The notes beneath the pieces are model-generated. The model was not told the DNA's origin. It searched no databases and saw only the letters and a program-made list of their open reading frames with translations. Of a stretch of 64,000 nt of DNA, positions 24,453 through 39,114 are shown one piece after another. Both the position numbers and the translations under genes were made by a program. This stretch comes from Calliopsis andreniformis (Eukaryota > Arthropoda > Insecta > Hymenoptera > Andrenidae), in NCBI RefSeq assembly GCF_051401765.1, contig NW_027480438.1:3782001-3846000 (forward strand). The letters are read 5' to 3'. Every line of letters begins with the position of its first letter. Within the stretch, counting starts at the first letter, position 1.

Positions 24453-25493
24453 TCAATCCACAATCCTCAACCTTCAATACTCAATACTCAATCTTCAATC
24501 CTCAATCCTCAATCCTCAATCCTCAATCCTCAATCCTCAATCCTAATTCGTCAATCCTCATTCTTCAATCCTAAATACCCAATCCTCAATCTTCAATCCT
24601 CAAACCTCAATACTCAATTCTCAATCCTCAATCCTTAATCCTCAGACCTCAAACGTCAATATTTAACCCTCAGTCCTCGTCCTCAATACACAACCCTCAA
24701 TCCTCAGTCCTCAATATTCAATCATCAATATTCAATCTTCAATCCTCAATCCGCAATCCTCAATCCTCAATCCTCAATCCTCAATCTTCAACCCTGAATC
24801 CTCAATCCTCAATACTCAATCCTCAATCTTCAATCCTCAATACTCAATCTTCAATCCTCAATCCTCAATCCTCAATCCTCAATATTCAATCATCAATACT
24901 CAATCTTCAATCCTCAATCCTCAATCCTCAATTCTCAATCCTCAATCCTCAATCCTCAATCCTCAATCCTCAATCCTCAATCCACAATCCTCAACCTTCT
25001 ATACTCAATAATCAATCTCCAATCCTAGATCCTCAATCCTCAATCCTCAATCCTCAATCTTCAACCCTGAATCCTCAATCCTCAATCCCCAATATTCAAT
25101 CATCAATACTCAATCTTCACTCCTCAATCTTCAATCCTCAATACTCAATCTTCAATCCTCAATCCTCAATCCTCAATCCTCAAACCTCAATCCTCAATCC
25201 TCAATATTCAATCATCAATACTCAATCTTCAATCCTCAATCCTCAAACCTCAATCCTCAATCCTCATTCTTCAATCCTAAATACCCAATCCTCAATCTTC
25301 AATCCTCAATCCTCAATCCTCAATTCTCAATCCTCAATCCTTAATCCGCGGACCTCAAACATCAATATTCAGCCCTGAGTCCTCGCCCACAATCCACAAC
25401 CCTCAATCCGCAGTCCTCAATATTCAATCATCAATATTCAATCTTCAATCCTCAATCCTCAATCCTCAATCCTCAATCCTCAATCCTCAATCC

Positions 25494-26345
25494 TCAACCC
25501 TCAATCCTCAATCTTCAACCCTGAATCCTCAATCCTCAATACTCAATCCTCAATCTTCAATCCTCAATACTCAATCTTCAATCCTCAATCCTCAATCCTC
25601 AATCCTCAATCCTCAATCTTCAATCCTCAACACTCAATCTTCAATACTCAATCCTCAATCCTCAATCCTCAATCCTCATTCTTCAATCCTCAACACCCAA
25701 TCCTCAATCTTCAATCCTCAATCCTCAATCCTCAATCCTAATTCCTCAATCCTCATTCTTCAATCCTCAATACCCAATCTTCAATCCTCAATAATCAATC
25801 TCCAATCCTCAATCCTCAATCCTCGATCCTCAATCCTCAGGCATCAATACTCAATCTTCAATACTCAATCCTCAATCCTCAATCCTCAATCCTCAATCCT
25901 CAAACCTCAATCCTCAATCCTCAATATTCAATCATCAATACTCAATCTTCAATCCTCAATCCTAAATCCTCAATCCTCAATCCTCAATCCTCAATCCTCA
26001 ATCCTCAATCCTCAATCCTCAATCCTCAATCCACAATCCTCAACCTTCAATACTCAATAATCAATCTCCAATCCTAGATCCTCAATCCTCAATCCTCAAT
26101 CCTCATTCCTCAATCCTCAATACCCAATCCTCAATCTTCAATCCTCAAACATCAATCCTCAATTCTCAATCCTCAATCCTCAGTCCTCAGTCGTCGAATC
26201 TCAATCCCCGATGCTTAGCACGCATCCTCAATCCTCAGTCCTCAATCCTCAATCCTCAAACCTAAATCCTCTACCGTCAGTCCTCGTCCTCAATCCTCAA
26301 ACCTCAATCCCCAATCCTCAATATTCAATCAGCAATACTCAATCT
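25494..26345 (+). repeat. Segment present in copy B, missing from copy A
   Basis: This stretch between two seven-unit pure runs in copy B has no counterpart at the equivalent place in A. Close relatives exist elsewhere (14440-15290 and 22740-23570), so it is part of the ancestral order and A lost it. It includes a CpG island of the T class at 26190, which begins a 127-codon open frame of no likely coding meaning. Confidence 0.8.
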
Positions 26346-28201
26346 TCAATCCTCAATCCTCAATCCTCAATCCTCAATCCTCAATCCTCAATCCTCAATA
26401 TTCAATCATCAATACTCAATCTTCAACCCTCAATCTTCAATCCTCAATACTCATTCTTCCATCCTCAATCCTCAATCCTCAATCCTCAATCCTCAATCCT
26501 CAGGCATCAATCCTCACTCTTCAATCCTAAATACCCAATCCTTAATCTTCAATCCTTAATCCTCAATCCTCAATTCTCAATCCTCAATCCTTAATCCTCA
26601 GACCTCAAACATCAATATTCAACCCTCAGTCCTCGTCCTCAATCCACAACCCTCAATCCTCAGTCCTCAATATTCAATCATAAATATTCAATCTTCAATC
26701 CTCAATCCTCAATCCTCAATCCTCAATCCTCAATCCTCAATCTTCAACCCTGAATCCTCAATCCTCAATACTCAATCCTCCATCTTCAATCCTCAATACT
26801 CAATCTTCAATCCTCATTTCTCAATCCTCAATCCTCAACCCTCAGCCCTCATCCTCCACTATCAGTACTCAATCCTCTATCCTCAATCTTCAATCCTCAA
26901 TACTCAATCTTCAATCCTCATTCCTCAATCATCAATCCTCAATCCTCAATCCTCAATCTTCAATCCTCAAACATCAATCCTCAATTCTCAATCCTCAATC
27001 CTCAGTCCTCAGTCGTCGAATCCCAATCCCCGACGCTTAGCACGCATCCTCAATCCTCAGTCCTCAATCCTCAATCCTCAAACCTAAATCCTCTACCGTC
27101 AGTCCTCGTCCTCAATCCTCAAACCTCAATCCCCAATCCTCAATATTCAATCAGCAATACTCAATCTTCAATCCTCAATCCTCAATCCTCAATCCTCAAT
27201 CCTCAATCCTCAATCCTCAATATTCAATCATCAATACTCAATCTTCAACCCTCAATCTTCAATCCTCAATACTCAATCTTCCATCCTCAATCCTCAATCC
27301 TCAATCCTCAATCCTCAATCCTCAGGCATCAATACTCAGGCATCAATACTCAATCTACAATATTCAATCCTCAATCCTTAATCTTCAATCCAAAATCCTC
27401 AACCTTCAATACTCAATGCTCAATCTTCAATCCTCAATCCTCAATCCTCAATCCTCAATCCTCAATCCTCAATCCGCAATATTCAATCCTCAATACTCAA
27501 TCTTCAATCATCAATCCTCAGTCCTCAATTCTCAGTCGTCAATCCTCAGTCATCAATCCTCAATATTCAATACTCAATCGTCAATCCTTAGTCCTCAATC
27601 CTCAATCCTCAATCCTCGTTCCTCAAACCTCAATCCTCAACCCTGAGTCTTCATCCTCAATCCTCAAACCTCAATCCTCAATCCTCAATATTCAATCATC
27701 AATACTCAATCTTCAATCCCCAATCCTCAAACCTCAATCCTCAATCCTCATTCTTCAATCCTAAATACCCAATCCTTAATCTTCAATCCTTAATCCTCAA
27801 TTCTCAATTCTCAATCCTCAATCCTTAATCCTCAGACCTCAAACATCAATATTCAACCCTCAGTCCTCGTCCTCAATCCATAACCCTCAATCCTCAGTCC
27901 TCAATATTCAATCATAAATATTCAATCTTCAATCCTCAATCCTCAATCCTCAATCCTCAATCCTCAATCCTCAATTTTCAACCCTGAATCCTCAATCCTC
28001 AATACTCAATCCTCCATCTTCAATCCTCAATACTCAATCTTCAATCCTCAATCCTCAATCGTCAACCCTCAATCCTCAATTTTCAATCCTCAACACTCAA
28101 TCTTCAATCCTCAATCCTCAATCCTCAATCCTCAATCCTCATTCTTCAATCCTCAATACCCAATCCTCAATCTTCAATCCTCAATCCTCAATCCTCAATC
28201 C

Positions 28202-28974
28202 TAATTCCTCAACCCTCAGTCTTCAATCCTCAATACCCAATCCTCAATTTCAATCCTCAATCCTCAATCCTCATTTCTCAATCCTCAATCCTCAACCCTC
28301 AGCCCTCATCCTCCATCCTCAGTACTCAATCCTCTATCCTCAACCTTCAATCCTCAATACTCAATCTTCAATCCTCATTCCTCAATCCTCAATCCTCAAT
28401 CCTCAATCTTCAATCCTCAAACATCTATCCTCAATTCTCAATCCTCAATCCTCAGTCCTCAGTCGTCGAACATCAATCCCCGACCCTTAGCACACATCCT
28501 CAATCCTCATCCCTCAATCCTCAATCCTCAAACCTAAATCCTCTACCGTCAGTCCTCGTCCTCAATCCTCAAACCTCAATCCTCAATCCTCAATATTCAA
28601 TCATCAATTCTCAATCTTCAATCCTCAATCCTCAATCCTCAATCCTCAATCCTCAATCCTCAATCCTCAATCCTCAATATTCAATCATCAATACTCAATC
28701 TTTAACCCTCACTCTTCAATCCTCAATACTCAATCTTCAATCCTCAATCCTCAATCCTCAATCCTCAATCCTCAATCCTCAATATTCAATCCTCAATACT
28801 CAATCTTCAATCCTCAATCCTCAATCCTCAATATACAATCCTCAATATTCAATCCTCAATACTCAATCTTCAATCATCAATCCTCAATCCCCAATTCTCA
28901 GTCGTCAATCCTCAGTCATCAATCCTCAATCTTCAATACTCAATCTTCAATCCTCAATCCTCAAACCTCAATCC
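28202..28974 (+). repeat. Truncated 773-bp copy of the 2.8 kb block (copy B)
   Basis: Equivalent of 2891-3670 at offset +25311, with the CpG island at 28462. It is one heptamer shorter than the copy A version. Confidence 0.8.
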
Positions 28975-31778
28975 TAATTCCTCAATCCTCAGTCTTCAAT
29001 CCTCAATACCCAATCCTCAATTTCAATCCTCAATCCTCAATCCTCATTTCTCAATCCTCAATCCTCAACCCTCAGCCCTCATCCTCCATCCTCAGTACTC
29101 AATCCTCTATCCTCAATCTTCAATCCTCAATACTCAATCTTCAATCCTCATTCCTCAATCCTCAATCCTCAATCCTCAATCTTCAATCCTCAAACATCTA
29201 TCCTCAATTCTCAATCCTCAATCCTCAGTCCTCAGTCGTCGAACATCAATCCCCGACCCTTAGCACACATCCTCAATCCTCATCCCTCAATCCTCAATCC
29301 TCAAACCTAAATCCTCTACCGTCAGTCCTCGTCCTCAATCCTCAAACCTCAATCCTCAATCCTCAATATTCAATCATCAATTCTCAATCTTCAATCCTCA
29401 ATCCTCAATCCTCAATCCTCAATCCTCAATCCTCAATCCTCAATCCTCAATCCTCAATATTCAATCATCAATACTCAATCTTTAACCCTCAATCTTCAAT
29501 CCTCAATACTCAATCTTCAATCCTCAATCCTCAATCCTCAATCCTCAATCCTCAATCCTCAATATTCAATCCTCAATACTCAATCTTCAATCCTCAATCC
29601 TCAATCCTCAATATACAATCCTCAATATTCAATCCTCAATACTCAATCTTCAATCATCAATCCTCAATCCCCAATTCTCAGTCGTCAATCCTCAGTCATC
29701 AATCCTCAATCTTCAATACTCAATCGTCAATCCCTAGTCCTCAATCCTCAATCCTCAATCCTCGTTCATCAAACCTCAATCCTCAATCCTCAATATTCAA
29801 TCATCCATACTCAATCTTCAATCCTGAATCCTCAATCCTCAATCCTCAATCCTCAATCCCCATTCCTCAATATTCAATCATCAATACTCAATCTTCAACC
29901 CTCAATCTTCAATCCTCAATACTCAATCTTCAATCCTGAATCCTCAATCCTCAATCCTCAATCCTCAATCCTCAGGCATCAATACTCAATCTACAATATT
30001 CAATCCTCAATCCTTAACCCTCAATCCACAATCCTCAAGCTTCAATACTCAATACTGAATCTTCAATCCTCAATCCTCAATCCTCAATCCTCAATCCTCA
30101 ATCCTCAATCTTCAATCCTCAATTCTCAAACTTCAATCCTCGATCCTCAATCCTCAATCCTCAATATTCAATCATCAATACTCAATCTTCAACCCTCAAT
30201 CCTCAATCCTCAATCCTCAATCCTCAATCCTCAATCCTCAGGCATCAATACTCAATCTACAATTTTCAATCCTCAGTCCTTAATCCTTAATCCACAATCC
30301 TCAACCTTCAATACTCAATACTCAATCTTCAATCCTCAATCCTCAGTCCTCAATCCTCAATCCTCAATCCTCAATCCTCAGGCATCAATACTCAATCTTC
30401 AAAGCTCAATCCTCAATCCTCAATCCTCAATCCTCATTCCCCAACCCTCAATCCTCATTCCTCAAACCTCAACCCTCAACCCTCAGTCCGCATACTCAAT
30501 TCTCAATTCTCAATCCTCAATCCTCAATCCTCAATCTTCAATCCTCAATAATCAATCTCCAATCCTCAATCCTCAATTCTCGATCCTCAATCCTCAGGCA
30601 TCAATACTCAATCTTCAATACTCAACCCCCAATCCTCACTCCTCAATCCTCAATCCTCAAACCTCAATCCTCAATCCTCAATATTCAATCATCAATACTC
30701 AATCTTCAATCCGCAATCCCCAATCCTCAATCCTCAACCCTCAATCCTCATTCCTCAAACCTCAATCCTCAACCCTCAGTCCTCATACTCAATTCTCAAT
30801 TCTCAATCCTCAATTCTCAATCCTCAATCTACAGTCCTCAATAATCAATCTCCAATTCTTGATCCTCAATCCCCAATCTTCAATCCTTAATCCTCAATCT
30901 TCAATCCCCAATCCCCAGTACTCAATCTTCAATCCTCAATGCTCAATCCTCAATCCTCAATCCTCAGTCCTCAGACCTCAATCTTCAATCCTCAAACCTC
31001 AATCCTCAACCGTCAGTCCTCATTCTCCAACCTCAATCCTCAATCCTCAAACCTCAATCTTCAATCCCCAATACTCAATCTTCAATCCTCAATCCTCAAT
31101 ACTCAATCCTCAATCCTCAAGCCTCAGGCAACAATACTCAATCTTCAATACTCAATCCTCAATCCTCAATCCTCAATCCTCAATCCTCAACCATTAATCC
31201 TCATTCCTCAAACCTCAATCCTCAACCCTCAGTCCTCATCCTCAGTTCTCAATTCTCAATCCTCAATCCTCAATCCTCAATCTTCAATCCTCAATAATCA
31301 ATCTCCGATCCTAGGTCCTCAATCCCCAACCTTCAATCGTTAATCCTCAATCTTCAATCCTCAATCCCCAGTCATCAATCTTCAATCCTCAATGCTCAAT
31401 CCTCAATCCTCAATCCTCAGTCCTCAATCCCCAATCCTTAATCCTCAAACCTCAATCCTCAACCGTCAGTCCTCGTCCTCAATCCTCAAACCTCAATCAT
31501 CAATCCTCAATATTCAATCATCAATACTCAATCTTCAATCCTCAATCCTCAAACCTCAATCCTCAATCCTCATTCTTCAATCCTAAATACCCAATCCTCA
31601 ATTTCCAATCCTCAATCCTCAATCCTCAATTCTCAATCCTCAATCCTTAACCCTCAGACCTCAAACATCAATATTCAACCGTCAGTCCTCGTCCTCAATC
31701 CACAACCCTCAATCCTCAGTCCTCAATATTCAATCATCAATATTCAATCTTCAATCCTCAATCCTCAATCCTCAATCC
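28975..31778 (+). repeat. 2.8 kb block, copy B unit 1
   Basis: First of only two full blocks in copy B (2804 bp), CpG island at 29235. It lacks the 28-bp deletion of copy A unit 2. It joins the truncated copy on its left exactly as copy A unit 1 does, and its right part matches 8331 onward at +22528. Copy A therefore gained, or copy B lost, one block. Confidence 0.85.
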
Positions 31779-34513
31779 TAATTCCTCAATCCTCAGTCTT
31801 CAATCCTCAATACCCAATCCTCAATTTCAATCCTCAATCCTCAATCCTCATTTCTCAATCCTCAATCCTCAACCCTCAGCCCTCATCCTCCATCCTCAGT
31901 ACTCAATCCTCTATCCTCAATCTTCAATCCTCAATACTCAATCTTCAATCCTCATTCCTCAATCCTCAATCCTCAATCCTCAATCTTCAATCCTCAAACA
32001 TCTATCCTCAATTCTCAATCCTCAATCCTCAGTCCTCAGTCGTCGAACATCAATCCCCGACCCTTAGCACACATCCTCAATCCTCATCCCTCAATCCTCA
32101 ATCCTCAAACCTAAATCCTCTACCGTCAGTCCTCGTCCTCAATCCTCAAACCTCAATCCTCAATCCTCAATATTCAATCATCAATTCTCAATCTTCAATC
32201 CTCAATCCTCAATCCTCAATCCTCAATCCTCAATCCTCAATCCTCAATCCTCAATATTCAATCATCAATACTCAATCTTTAACCCTCAATCTTCAATCCT
32301 CAATACTCAATCTTCAATCCTCAATCCTCAATCCTCAATCCTCAATCCTCAATCCTCAATATTCAATCCTCAATACTCAATCTTCAATCCTCAATCCTCA
32401 ATCCTCAATATACAATCCTCAATATTCAATCCTCAATACTCAATCTTCAATCATCAATCCTCAATCCCCAATTCTCAGTCGTCAATCCTCAGTCATCAAT
32501 CCTCAATCTTCAATACTCAATCGTCAATCCCTAGTCCTCAATCCTCAATCCTCAATCCTCGTTCATCAAACCTCAATCCTCAATCCTCAATATTCAATCA
32601 TCCATACTCAATCTTCAATCCTGAATCCTCAATCCTCAATCCTCAATCCTCAATCCCCATTCCTCAATATTCAATCATCAATACTCAATCTTCAACCCTC
32701 AATCTTCAATCCTCAATACTCAATCTTCAATCCTGAATCCTCAATCCTCAATCCTCAATCCTCAATCCTCAGGCATCAATACTCAATCTACAATATTCAA
32801 TCCTCAATCCTTAACCATCAATCCACAATCCTCAAGCTTCAATACTCAATACTGAATCTTCAATCCTCAATCCTCAATCCTCAATCCTCAATCCTCAATC
32901 CTCAATCTTCAATCCTCAATTCTCAAACTTCAATCCTCGATCCTCAATCCTCAATCCTCAATATTCAATCATCAATACTCAATCTTCAACCCTCAATCCT
33001 CAATCCTCAATCCTCAATCCTCAATCCTCAATCCTCAGGCATCAATACTCAATCTACAATTTTCAATCCTCAGTCCTTAATCCTTAATCCACAATCCTCA
33101 ACCTTCAATACTCAATACTCAATCTTCAATCCTCAATCCTCAGTCCTCAATCCTCAATCCTCAATCCTCAATCCTCAGGCATCAATACTCAATCTTCAAA
33201 GCTCAATCCTCAATCCTCAATCCTCAGTCCTCATTCCCCAACCCTCAATCCTCATTCCTCAAACCTCAACCCTCAACCCTCAGTCCGCATACTCAATTCT
33301 CAATTCTCAATCCTCAATCCTCAATCCTCAATCTTCAGTCCTCAATAATCAATCTCCAATCCTCAATCCTCAATTCTCGATCCTCAATCCTCAGGCATCA
33401 ATACTCAATCTTCAATACTCAACCCCCAATCCTCACTCCTCAATCCTCAATCCTCAAACCTCAATCCTCAATCCTCAATATTCAATCATCAATACTCAAT
33501 CTTCAATCCGCAATCCTCAATCCTCAATCCTCAACCCTCAATCCTCATTCCTCAAACCTCAATCCTCAACCCTCAGTCCTCATACTCAATTCTCAATTCT
33601 CAATCCTCAATTCTCAATCCTCAATCTACAGTCCTCAATAATCAATCTCCAATTCTTGATCCTCAATCCCCAATCTTCAATCCTTAATCCTCAATCTTCA
33701 ATCCCCAATCCCCAGTACTCAATCTTCAATCCTCAATGCTCAATCCTCAATCCTCAATCCTCAGTCCTCAGACCTCAATCTTCAATCCTCAAACCTCAAT
33801 CCTCAACCGTCAGTCCTCATTCTCCAACCTCAATCCTCAATCCTCAATCCTCAATCTTCAATCCCCAATACTCAATCTTCAATACTCAATCCTCAATCCT
33901 CAATCCTCAATCCTCAAGCCTCAACCATTAATCCTCATTCCTCAAACCTCAATCCTCAACCCTCAGTCCTCATCCTCAGTTCTCAATTCTCAATCCTCAA
34001 TCCTCAATCCTCAATCTTCAATCCTCAATAATCAATCTCCGATCCTAGGTCCTCAATCCCCAACCTTCAATCGTTAATCCTCAATCTTCAATCCTCAATC
34101 CCCAGTCATCAATCTTCAATCCTCAATGCTCAATCCTCAATCCTCAATCCTCAGTCCTCAATCCCCAATCCTTAATCCTCAAACCTCAATCCTCAACCGT
34201 CAGTCCTCGTCCTCAATCCTCAAACCTCAATCATCAATCCTCAATATTCAATCATCAATACTCAATCTTCAATCCTCAATCCTCAAACCTCAATCCTCAA
34301 TCCTCATTCTTCAATCCTAAATACCCAATCCTCAATTTCCAATCGTCAATCCTCAATCCTCAATTCTCAATCCTCAATCCTTAATCCTCAGACCTCAAAC
34401 ATCAATATTCAACCCTCAGTCCTCGTCCTCAATCCACAACCATCAATCCTCAGTCCTCAATATTCAATCATCAATATTCAATCTTCAATCCTCAATCCTC
34501 AATCCTCAATCCT
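31779..34513 (+). repeat. 2.8 kb block, copy B unit 2
   Basis: Matches copy A unit 3 (9251-11985) at +22528, including the shortened order at 33656-33931 and the island at 32039. One noticed difference is ccttaaccatc near 32810 where A has ccttaaccctc near 10280. Confidence 0.85.
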
Positions 34514-37500
34514 CAATCCTCAATCCTCAATTTTCAACCCTGAATCCTCAATCCTCAATACTCAATCCTCTATCTTCAATCCTCAATACTCAATCTTCAA
34601 TCCTTAATCCTCAATCTGCAATCCCGAATCCCCAGTACTCAATCTTCAATCCTCAATGCTCAATCCTCAATCCTCAATCCTCAGTCCTCAGTCCTCAATC
34701 TTCAATCCTCAAACCCCAATCCTCAACCGTCAGTCCTCATTCTCCATCCTCAATCCTCAATCCTCAATCCTCAATCTTCAATCCCCAATACTCAATCTTC
34801 AATCCTCAATCCTCAATCCTCAATCCTCAATCCTCAATCCTCAGGTATCAATACTCAATCTTCAATACTCAATCCTCAATCCTCAATCCTCAATCCTCAA
34901 TCCTCAATCCTCAACCATCAATCCTCATTCCTCAAACCTCAATTATTAAACCCTCAGTCCTCATCCTCAATTCTCAATTCTCAATCCTCAATCGTCAATC
35001 CTCAATCTTCAATCCTCAATAATCAATCTCCGATCCTAGATCCTCAATCCCCAATCTTCAATCGTTAATCCTCAATATTCAATCCTCAATCCCCAGTCAT
35101 CAATCTTCAATCCTCAATGCTCAATCCTCAATCCTCAATCCTCAATCCTCAGTCCTCAATCCCCAATCCTCAATCCTCTAACCTCAATCCTCAACCGTCA
35201 GTCCTCGTCCTCAATCCTCAATCCTCAATCCTCAATCCTCAATATTCAATCGACAATACTCAATCATCAATCCTCAATCCTCAAACCTCAATCCTCAATC
35301 CTCATTCTTCAATCCTAAATACCCAATCCTCAATCTTCAATCCTCAATCCTCAATCCTCAATCCTCAATCCTCAATCCTTAATACTCAGACCTCAAACAT
35401 CAATATTCAACCCTCAGCCCTCGTCCTCAATCCACAACCCTCAATCCTCAGTCCTCAATATTCAATCATCAATATTCAATCTTCAATCCTCAATCCTCAA
35501 TCCTCAATCCTCGATCCTCAATCCTCAATTTTCAACCCTGAATTCTCAATCCTCAATACTCAATCCTCAATCTTCAATCCTCAATACCCAATCTTCAATC
35601 CTCAATCCTCAATCCTCAATCCTCAATCCTCAATCCTCAATCCTTAATACTCAGACCTCAAACATCAATATTCAACCCTCAGCCCTCGTCCTCAATCCAC
35701 AACCCTCAATCCTCAGTCCTCAATATTCAATCATCAATATTCAATCTTCAATCCTCAATCCTCAATCCCCAATCCTCAGTCCACAATCCTCATTCTTCAA
35801 TCCTCAATACCCAATCCTCAATCTTCAACCCTCAATCCTCAATCCTCAATCCTAATTCCTCAATCCTCATTCTTCAATCCTCAATACCCAATCCTCAATT
35901 TCAATCCTCAATCCTCAATCCTCATTTCTCAATCCTCAATCTTCAACCCTCAGCCCTCATCCTCCATCCTCAGTACTCAATCCTCTATCCTCAATCTTCA
36001 ATCCTCAATACTCAATCTTCGATCCTCATTCCTCAATCCTCAATCCTCAATCCTCGATCTTCAATCGCCAATACTCAATCTGCAATCCCCAATACTCAAA
36101 CCTCAATCCTCAATCCTCAATACCCAATCCTCAATCCTCAATCCTCAATCCTCAATCCTCAATATTCAATCATCAATACTCAATCTTGAATACTCAATCT
36201 TCAATCCTCAATACTCAACCTTCAATCCTCAATCCTCAATCCTCAATCCTCAATCCTCAATTCTCAGGCATCAATACTCAATCTACAATATTCAATCCAC
36301 AATCCTCAATCCTCAATCCTCAGGCATCAATACTCAATCTACAATATTCAATCCACAATCCTTAATCCTCAATCCACAATCCTCAACTTTCAATACTCAA
36401 TACTCAATCTTCAATCCTCAATCCTCAATCCTCAATCCTCAATCCTCAATCCTCAATCCTCAATCCTCAATATTCAATCCTCAATCCTCAATCCTCAATC
36501 CTCAAACCTCAATCCTCAATCTTCAATCCTCAATACTCAATCTGCAATCCTCAATCCTCAAACCTCAATCCTCAGTCCTCATTCCTCAATCCTCAATACC
36601 CAATCCTCAATCCTCAATCCTCAATCCTCAATCCTCAATATGCAATCATCAATACTCAATCTTCACTCCTCAATCTTCAATCCTCAATACTCAATCTTCA
36701 ATCCCCAATCCTCAATCCTCAATCCTCAAACCTCAATCCTCAATCCTCAATATTCAATCATCAATACTCAATCTTCAATCCTCAATCCTCAAACCTCAAC
36801 CCTCAATCCTCATTCTTCAATCCTAAATACCCAATCCTCAATCTTCAATCCTCAAGCCTCAATCCTCAATTCTCAATCCTCAATCCTTAATCCCCGGACC
36901 TCAAACATCAATATTCAGCCCTGAGTCCTCGCCCACAATCCACAACCCTCAATCCGCAGTCCTCAATATTCAATCATCAATATTCAATCTTCAATCCTCA
37001 ATCCTCAATCCTCAATCCTCAATCCTCAATCCTCAATCCTCAATCCTCAATCCTCAATCTTCAACCCTGAATACTCAATCCTCAATACTCAATCCTCAAT
37101 CTTCAATCCTCAATACTCAATCTTCAATCCTCAATCCTCAATCCTCAATCCTCAATCCTCAATCTTCAATCCTCAACACTCAATCTTCAACACCCAATCC
37201 TCAATCCTCAATCCTCAATCCTCATTCTTCAATCCTCAACACCCAATCCTCAATCTTCAATCCTCAATCCTAATTCCTCAATCCTCATTCTTCAATCCTC
37301 AATACCCAATCTTCAATCCTCAATAATCAATCTCCAATCCTCAATCCTCAATCCTCGATCCTCAATCCTCAGGCATCAATACTCAATCTTCAATACTCAA
37401 TCCTCAATCCTCAATCCTCAATCCTCAATCCTCAATCCTCAAACATCAATCCTCAATCCTCAATATTCAATCATCAATACTCAATCTTCAATCCTCAATC

Positions 37501-38099
37501 CTCAATCCTCAATCCTCAATCCTCAATCCTCAATCCTCAATCCTCAATCCTCAATCCTCAATCCTCAATCCTCAATCCTCAATCCTCAATCCACAATCCT
37601 CAACCTTCAATACTCAATAATCAATCTCCAATCCTAGATCCTCAATCCTCAATCCTCAATCCTCATTCCTCAATCCTCAATACCCAATCCTCAATCTTCA
37701 ATCCTCAAACATCAATCCTCAATTCTCAATCCTCAATCCTCAGTCGTCAGTCGTCGAATCTCAATCCCCGATGCTTAGCACGCATCCTCAATCCTCAGTC
37801 CTCAATCCTCAATCCTCAAACCTAAATCCTCTACCGTCAGTCCTCGTCCTCAATCCTCAAACCTCAATCCCCAATCCTCAATATTCAATCAGCAATACTC
37901 AATCTTCAATCCTCAATCCTCAATCCTCAATCCTCAATCCTCAATCCTCAATCCTCAATATTCAATCATCAATACTCAATCTTCAACCCTCAATCTTCAA
38001 TCCTCAATACTCAATCTTCCATCCTCAATCCTCAATCCTCAATCCTCAATCCTCAATCCTCAGGCATCAATCCTCACTCTTCAATCCTAAATACCCAAT
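32195..38099 (+). repeat. 8.5 kb period, first unit in copy B (B1 shared part)
   Basis: Counterpart of 9667-15473. It contains the 98-bp net gain at about 35.64 kb that is absent from A1 and from both second units. The T-class island is at 37750. Confidence 0.8.
35644..35760 (+). repeat. Local insertion or conversion patch in copy B
   Basis: Starting at 35644 the order ttaatactcagacctc ... ccctcagccctcg, already present at 35379, is repeated 265 bp downstream. It replaces the cttcaatcctcaacactaatc order found at the equivalent place in copy A (about 13105-13140) and at 49170. The result is a 98-bp net gain in copy B. Both ends lie in pure TCAATCC units. Confidence 0.75.
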
Positions 38100-39114
38100 C
38101 CTTAATCTTCAATCCTTAATCCTCAATTCTCAATTCTCAATCCTCAATCCTTAATCCTCAGACCTCAAACATCAATATTCAACCCTCAGTCCTCGTCCTC
38201 AATCCACAACCCTCAATCCTCAGTCCTCAATATTCAATCATAAATATTCAATCTTCAATCCTCAATCCTCAATCCTCAATCCTCAATCCTCAATCTTCAA
38301 CCCTGAATCCTCAATCCTCAATACTCAATCCTCCATCTTCAATCCTCAATACTCAATCTTCAATCCTCAATCCTCAATCGTCAATCCTCAATCCTCAATC
38401 CTCAATTTTCAATCCTCAACACTCAATCTTCAATCCTCAATCCTCAATCCTCAATCCTCAATCCTCATTCTTCAATCCTCAATACCCAATCCTCAATCTT
38501 CAATCCTCAATCCTCAATCCTCAATCCTAATTCCTCAATCCTCATTCTTCAATCCTCAATACCCAATCCTCAATTTCAATCCTCAATCCTCAATCCTCAT
38601 TTCTCAATCCTCAATCCTCAACCCTCAGCCCTCATCCTCCATCCTCAGTACTCAATCCTCTATCCTCAATCTTCAATCCTCAATACTCAATCTTCAATCC
38701 TCATTCCTCAATCCTCAATCCTCAATCCTCAATCTTCAATCCTCAAACATCTATCCTCAATTCTCAATCCTCAATCCTCAGTCCTCAGTCGTCGAACATC
38801 AATCCCCGACCCTTAGTACTCATCCTCAATCCTCATCCCTCAATCCTCAATCCTCAAACCTAAATCCTCTTCCGTCAGTCCTCGTCCTCAATCCTCAAAC
38901 CTCAATCCTCAATCCTCAATATTCAATCATCAATTCTCAATCTTCAATCCTCAATCTTCAATCCTCAATCCTCAATCCTCAATCCTCAATCCTCAATCCT
39001 CAATCCTCAATATTCAATCATCAATACTCAATCTTCAACCCTCAATCTTCAATCCTCAATACTCAATCTTCCATCCTCAATCCTCAATCCTCAATCCTCA
39101 ATCCTCAATCCTCA
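38063..39114 (+). repeat. 1052-bp unit, first of a tandem pair (copy B)
   Basis: Copy of 15437-16488 at +22626, with the diagnostic ttagtactc after the island at 38788. Confidence 0.87.
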
